Shown here: positions 4,783 through 7,298 of the stretch, piece by piece
How the letters are laid out: the number at the start of each line of letters is the position of its first letter
Numbering within the stretch: the stretch's first letter is position 1
Assembly: GCA_900546685.1 (NCBI GenBank)
Contig: UREB01000082.1
Coordinates: forward strand, 1 to 7,298
Direction of reading: 5' to 3'
Source: an uncultured Eubacteriales bacterium
GTDB taxonomy: Bacteria; Bacillota; Clostridia; Christensenellales; QAND01
DNA: 7,298 nt
Notes under the pieces: model-generated
Seen by the model: the letters and a program-made list of their open reading frames with translations, nothing else
The model's database searches: none
What the model was told of the DNA's origin: nothing
Translations under genes and position numbers: made by a program

Positions 4783-6810
4783 AGCGATGTGGGAACATTC
4801 AAGGTGGTTTCCCCGTTTGAACCAACCGGCGACCAGCCCCAGGCGATTGAAAAGCTGGCGGATGGCATCTTACGAGGAGAAAAAAATCAGGTGCTGCTGG
4901 GTGTTACGGGCAGTGGAAAGACCTATACGATGGCAAAGGTCATTGAAAAGGTACAAAAGCCCACGCTTGTCATTGCGCATAACAAGACGCTGGCTGGCCA
5001 GCTATGCAGCGAGTTTAAGGAGTTTTTTCCAGACAGCGCGGTAGAATATTTTGTCTCCTACTACGACTATTATCAACCGGAAGCGTACATCCCCTCCAGC
5101 GATGTATATATTGAGAAGACAACAGCCATCAATGATGAGATTGATAAGATGCGCCATAGCGCTACCAGCGCGCTGAACGAGCGTAGAGATGTGATCATCG
5201 TCGCGTCTGTATCCTGCATTTATGCGTTGGGCGATCCGGAGGAATACCTAAATTTGTCCATATCTCTTCGCCCCGGTATGCAGCGGGATAGAGATGATAT
5301 CATTCGCCATTTGGTAGATATCCAATATGAGAGAAACGACATCAATTTCGTGCGTGGCACGTTCCGAGCCCGGGGCGATGTACTGGAGGTTTTTCCGGCC
5401 AGCCATAGCGAGCGGGCCATACGCATCGAATTTTTTGGAGACGAGATTGAACGGATCAGCGAAATCGATACGCTGACGGGCAGCCCTGTGCGCATTTTGG
5501 ACCACACTGTTTTGTTTCCCGCCACGCACTATGCGACAAGCCAAGCAAAGCTCCATGCCGCAATGGAGCGGATTGAAGAGGATATGAAAAAGCAGGCGGA
5601 GGCTTTTCGTAAGCAAGACAGGCTGTTGGAAGCGCAGCGTATTGAGCAGCGCACTACCTTTGATTTGGAAATGATGAGAGAAATCGGCTTTTGCAGCGGC
5701 ATAGAGAACTACTCTCGATATTTTGATGGGCGAAAACCAGGACAGCCGCCCTATACGCTCCTGGATTACTTTCCGGACGATTATCTGCTGATGATAGACG
5801 AAAGCCATGTGACCATCCCCCAGATCAAGGCCATGTATAAAGGAGATTTTTCCCGTAAGGATTCCTTGGTACAGTACGGATTCCGTCTGCCAAGCGCGTA
5901 TGACAATAGGCCGTTGAAATTTGAAGAGTTTACACAGCGGGTCAATCAGGCGGTATACGTGTCTGCTACGCCGGCCGAGTATGAAACCTCCGTCAGCACG
6001 CAGACGGTTGAGCAGATCATCCGCCCGACGGGGCTGGTGGATCCAGAAGTGACAGTGCTGCCGGCAGAGGGCCAGGTAGATGATTTGATTGGTCAGATCC
6101 GTAAAACCACAGAGCAGGGGTATAGAACACTGGTTACAACGCTGACCAAAAAGATGGCGGAGCGTTTGACAGAATACCTAGAGCAGCTGGATATGCGCGT
6201 TCGGTATATGCACGCGGACACAGAGACAATGGAGCGTATGGAGCTGATTCGAGATCTTCGGCTGGGTGAATATGACGTTTTGGTTGGCATCAATCTGCTG
6301 CGTGAAGGGCTGGATATTCCGGAAGTAGGATTGGTAGCGATTCTGGATGCGGACAAGGAAGGATACCTGAGAAGCACAACATCGCTGATCCAGACTATAG
6401 GACGCGCAGCGCGTAACGTGCATAGCCGCGTTATCATGTATGGGGATAAGATTACAGACAGCATGCGGCGCGCTATGGACGAGACGATGCGCAGGCGCGA
6501 GATACAGTTGGCCTACAACGAAGAACACCATATTACGCCGCACAGCGTGGAAAAGAGCATCCGCAACGTATTGGAGATTTCCAGAAGCGCACACAAGGAT
6601 CGCAAGGACAGCGTACAGCTGACGCCGCAGCAGCGACAGATGAAGATACAGTTGATGGAGCAGGAGATGAAGCAGGCAGCCGCCGAGCTGGACTTCGAAC
6701 GTGCGGCAGTGCTGCGTGATGAGATTCTGGCGCTGAGGGATGGGACGGTGCCGGACAGAAAGAAACAAAAGAAGAGCAGCGGCTATAAAGGGAGAAAAAA
6801 AGGAAAATGA
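4780..6810 (+). CDS. uvrB: Excinuclease ABC subunit B
   Basis: UvrB is the central protein of nucleotide excision repair. It is loaded by UvrA at damaged DNA, inserts its beta-hairpin between the strands, verifies the lesion and recruits UvrC. From ATG 4780 it has 676 residues, a normal length. In order are FEPTGDQPQAI (13-23), Walker A GVTGSGKT (41-48), the beta-hairpin YYDYYQPEAYIP (94-105), Walker B region DESH (340-343), SATP (395-398), helicase motifs VGINLLREGLDIPEV (502-516) and QTIGRAARN (538-546), and a C-terminal UVR domain (about 616-651, ending in ELDFERAAVLRDEI) that binds UvrC. A Lys-rich tail follows. All key motifs are intact. Expression is probably SOS-induced through the box at 4711. 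The stop codon overlaps the uvrA start by four bases, so the two are co-transcribed and probably translationally coupled. Confidence 0.98.
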   Translation: MSDVGTFKVVSPFEPTGDQPQAIEKLADGILRGEKNQVLLGVTGSGKTYTMAKVIEKVQKPTLVIAHNKTLAGQLCSEFKEFFPDSAVEYFVSYYDYYQPEAYIPSSDVYIEKTTAINDEIDKMRHSATSALNERRDVIIVASVSCIYALGDPEEYLNLSISLRPGMQRDRDDIIRHLVDIQYERNDINFVRGTFRARGDVLEVFPASHSERAIRIEFFGDEIERISEIDTLTGSPVRILDHTVLFPATHYATSQAKLHAAMERIEEDMKKQAEAFRKQDRLLEAQRIEQRTTFDLEMMREIGFCSGIENYSRYFDGRKPGQPPYTLLDYFPDDYLLMIDESHVTIPQIKAMYKGDFSRKDSLVQYGFRLPSAYDNRPLKFEEFTQRVNQAVYVSATPAEYETSVSTQTVEQIIRPTGLVDPEVTVLPAEGQVDDLIGQIRKTTEQGYRTLVTTLTKKMAERLTEYLEQLDMRVRYMHADTETMERMELIRDLRLGEYDVLVGINLLREGLDIPEVGLVAILDADKEGYLRSTTSLIQTIGRAARNVHSRVIMYGDKITDSMRRAMDETMRRREIQLAYNEEHHITPHSVEKSIRNVLEISRSAHKDRKDSVQLTPQQRQMKIQLMEQEMKQAAAELDFERAAVLRDEILALRDGTVPDRKKQKKSSGYKGRKKGK

Positions 6811-7298
6811 ATGAAACGATAGAAATTCGCGGGGCGAAGCAAAACAATTTGAAGAACATTGATTTATCAATTCCAAGAGACAGTCTGGTGGTATTTACCG
6901 GACTGTCCGGCAGCGGTAAAAGCAGCCTGGCATTCGATACGATTTATGCCGAAGGACAAAGGCGGTATGTAGAATCTTTGTCCTCATATGCGCGCCAATT
7001 TTTGGGGCAGATGGAAAAGCCGGATGTGGAATCGATTGAGGGGCTTTCGCCGGCAATTTCAATTGATCAGAAGACGACCTCCCGAAATCCCAGATCGACG
7101 GTGGGCACGGTTACGGAGATCCATGACTATCTTCGTTTGCTGTATGCGCGCATCGGACAGCCGCATTGCCCTAAATGCGGCAAGCCTATCAAACAGCAAA
7201 GCATTGACCAGATGGTGGAAAACGTGCTTGCGATGGGGGAAGGAAAGCGTATTCTGCTTTTGGCGCCGGTGGTTCGGGAGAGAAAAGGCGAACATGTG
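6807..7298 (+). CDS. uvrA: Excinuclease ABC subunit A, N-terminal part
   Basis: UvrA is the ABC-type ATPase dimer that first finds damaged DNA and loads UvrB. Only the first 164 codons are in the window; the complete protein is usually about 940 residues. Seen here are the opening IRGAKQNNLKNIDLSIPRD (7-25), Walker A GLSGSGKS (32-39), the YVESLSSYARQFLGQM stretch (54-69), Gln88 in the Q-loop IDQKTTSRNPRSTVGT (86-101), and the first zinc-binding pair CPKCG (121-125), whose partner cysteines lie beyond the edge. The start ATG overlaps the uvrB stop as ATGA (6807-6810). The next ATG (6811) is in another frame and hits a stop after two codons. The AAGGA before the start is modest and very close, which fits coupling to uvrB translation. 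Confidence 0.97.
   Translation, partial: MNETIEIRGAKQNNLKNIDLSIPRDSLVVFTGLSGSGKSSLAFDTIYAEGQRRYVESLSSYARQFLGQMEKPDVESIEGLSPAISIDQKTTSRNPRSTVGTVTEIHDYLRLLYARIGQPHCPKCGKPIKQQSIDQMVENVLAMGEGKRILLLAPVVRERKGEHV

Noticed and set aside
6178..6876. Minus-strand frame of 232 codons opposite the 3' part of uvrB
   Set aside because: It covers the conserved helicase and UVR regions of uvrB, has low-complexity content without a known motif, and also crosses the start of uvrA.

Overview
This window looks like chromosomal housekeeping DNA from a Firmicute, most likely a member of the Clostridia. Four things point there: an undivided alpha2-type glycyl-tRNA synthetase, type III pantothenate kinase as the CoaA equivalent, strong AGGAGG-type ribosome binding sites before nearly every gene, and a Gram-positive SOS box (GAAC-N4-GTTC) in front of uvrB. 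A very Cys/Gly-rich small protein of a kind seen in clostridial genomes fits the same picture. I cannot name a genus. I see no mobile elements, tRNA or rRNA genes, CRISPR arrays or phage genes.

Layout. The left edge (1-293) holds the 5' end of glyS on the minus strand. It diverges from a 74-residue Cys/Gly-rich ORF (478-702) that ends in a clean terminator. Next is a stand-alone TspO/MBR-family membrane protein gene (about 831-1301) with its own terminator. From an extended -10 promoter at about 1349-1377 runs a compact three-gene unit: coaX (CoA biosynthesis), hom (homoserine dehydrogenase, threonine/methionine branch) and a small single-domain cupin. The gaps within it are 17 and 12 bp. A perfect 12-bp hairpin at 3888-3918, with T tracts on both strands, separates this unit from a convergent XRE-type HTH plus cupin regulator (3925-4476, minus strand).

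The divergent intergenic region 4477-4779 is rich in control signals. It carries a strong promoter for the regulator with an inverted repeat just after its start point, two possible tandem promoters pointing at uvrB, and a palindromic LexA-type SOS box at the expected transcription start of the nearer one. uvrB (4780-6810) and uvrA (from 6807, cut by the window end) overlap by four bases and together encode the damage-recognition and loading parts of nucleotide excision repair.

No new multi-gene system is evident. The least understood parts are the Cys/Gly-rich protein, the cupin at the end of the coaX-hom unit, and the ligand and targets of the XRE-cupin regulator. Several gene starts were moved from the longest open frame to an internal codon with a proper ribosome binding site (tspO, the regulator, uvrB).
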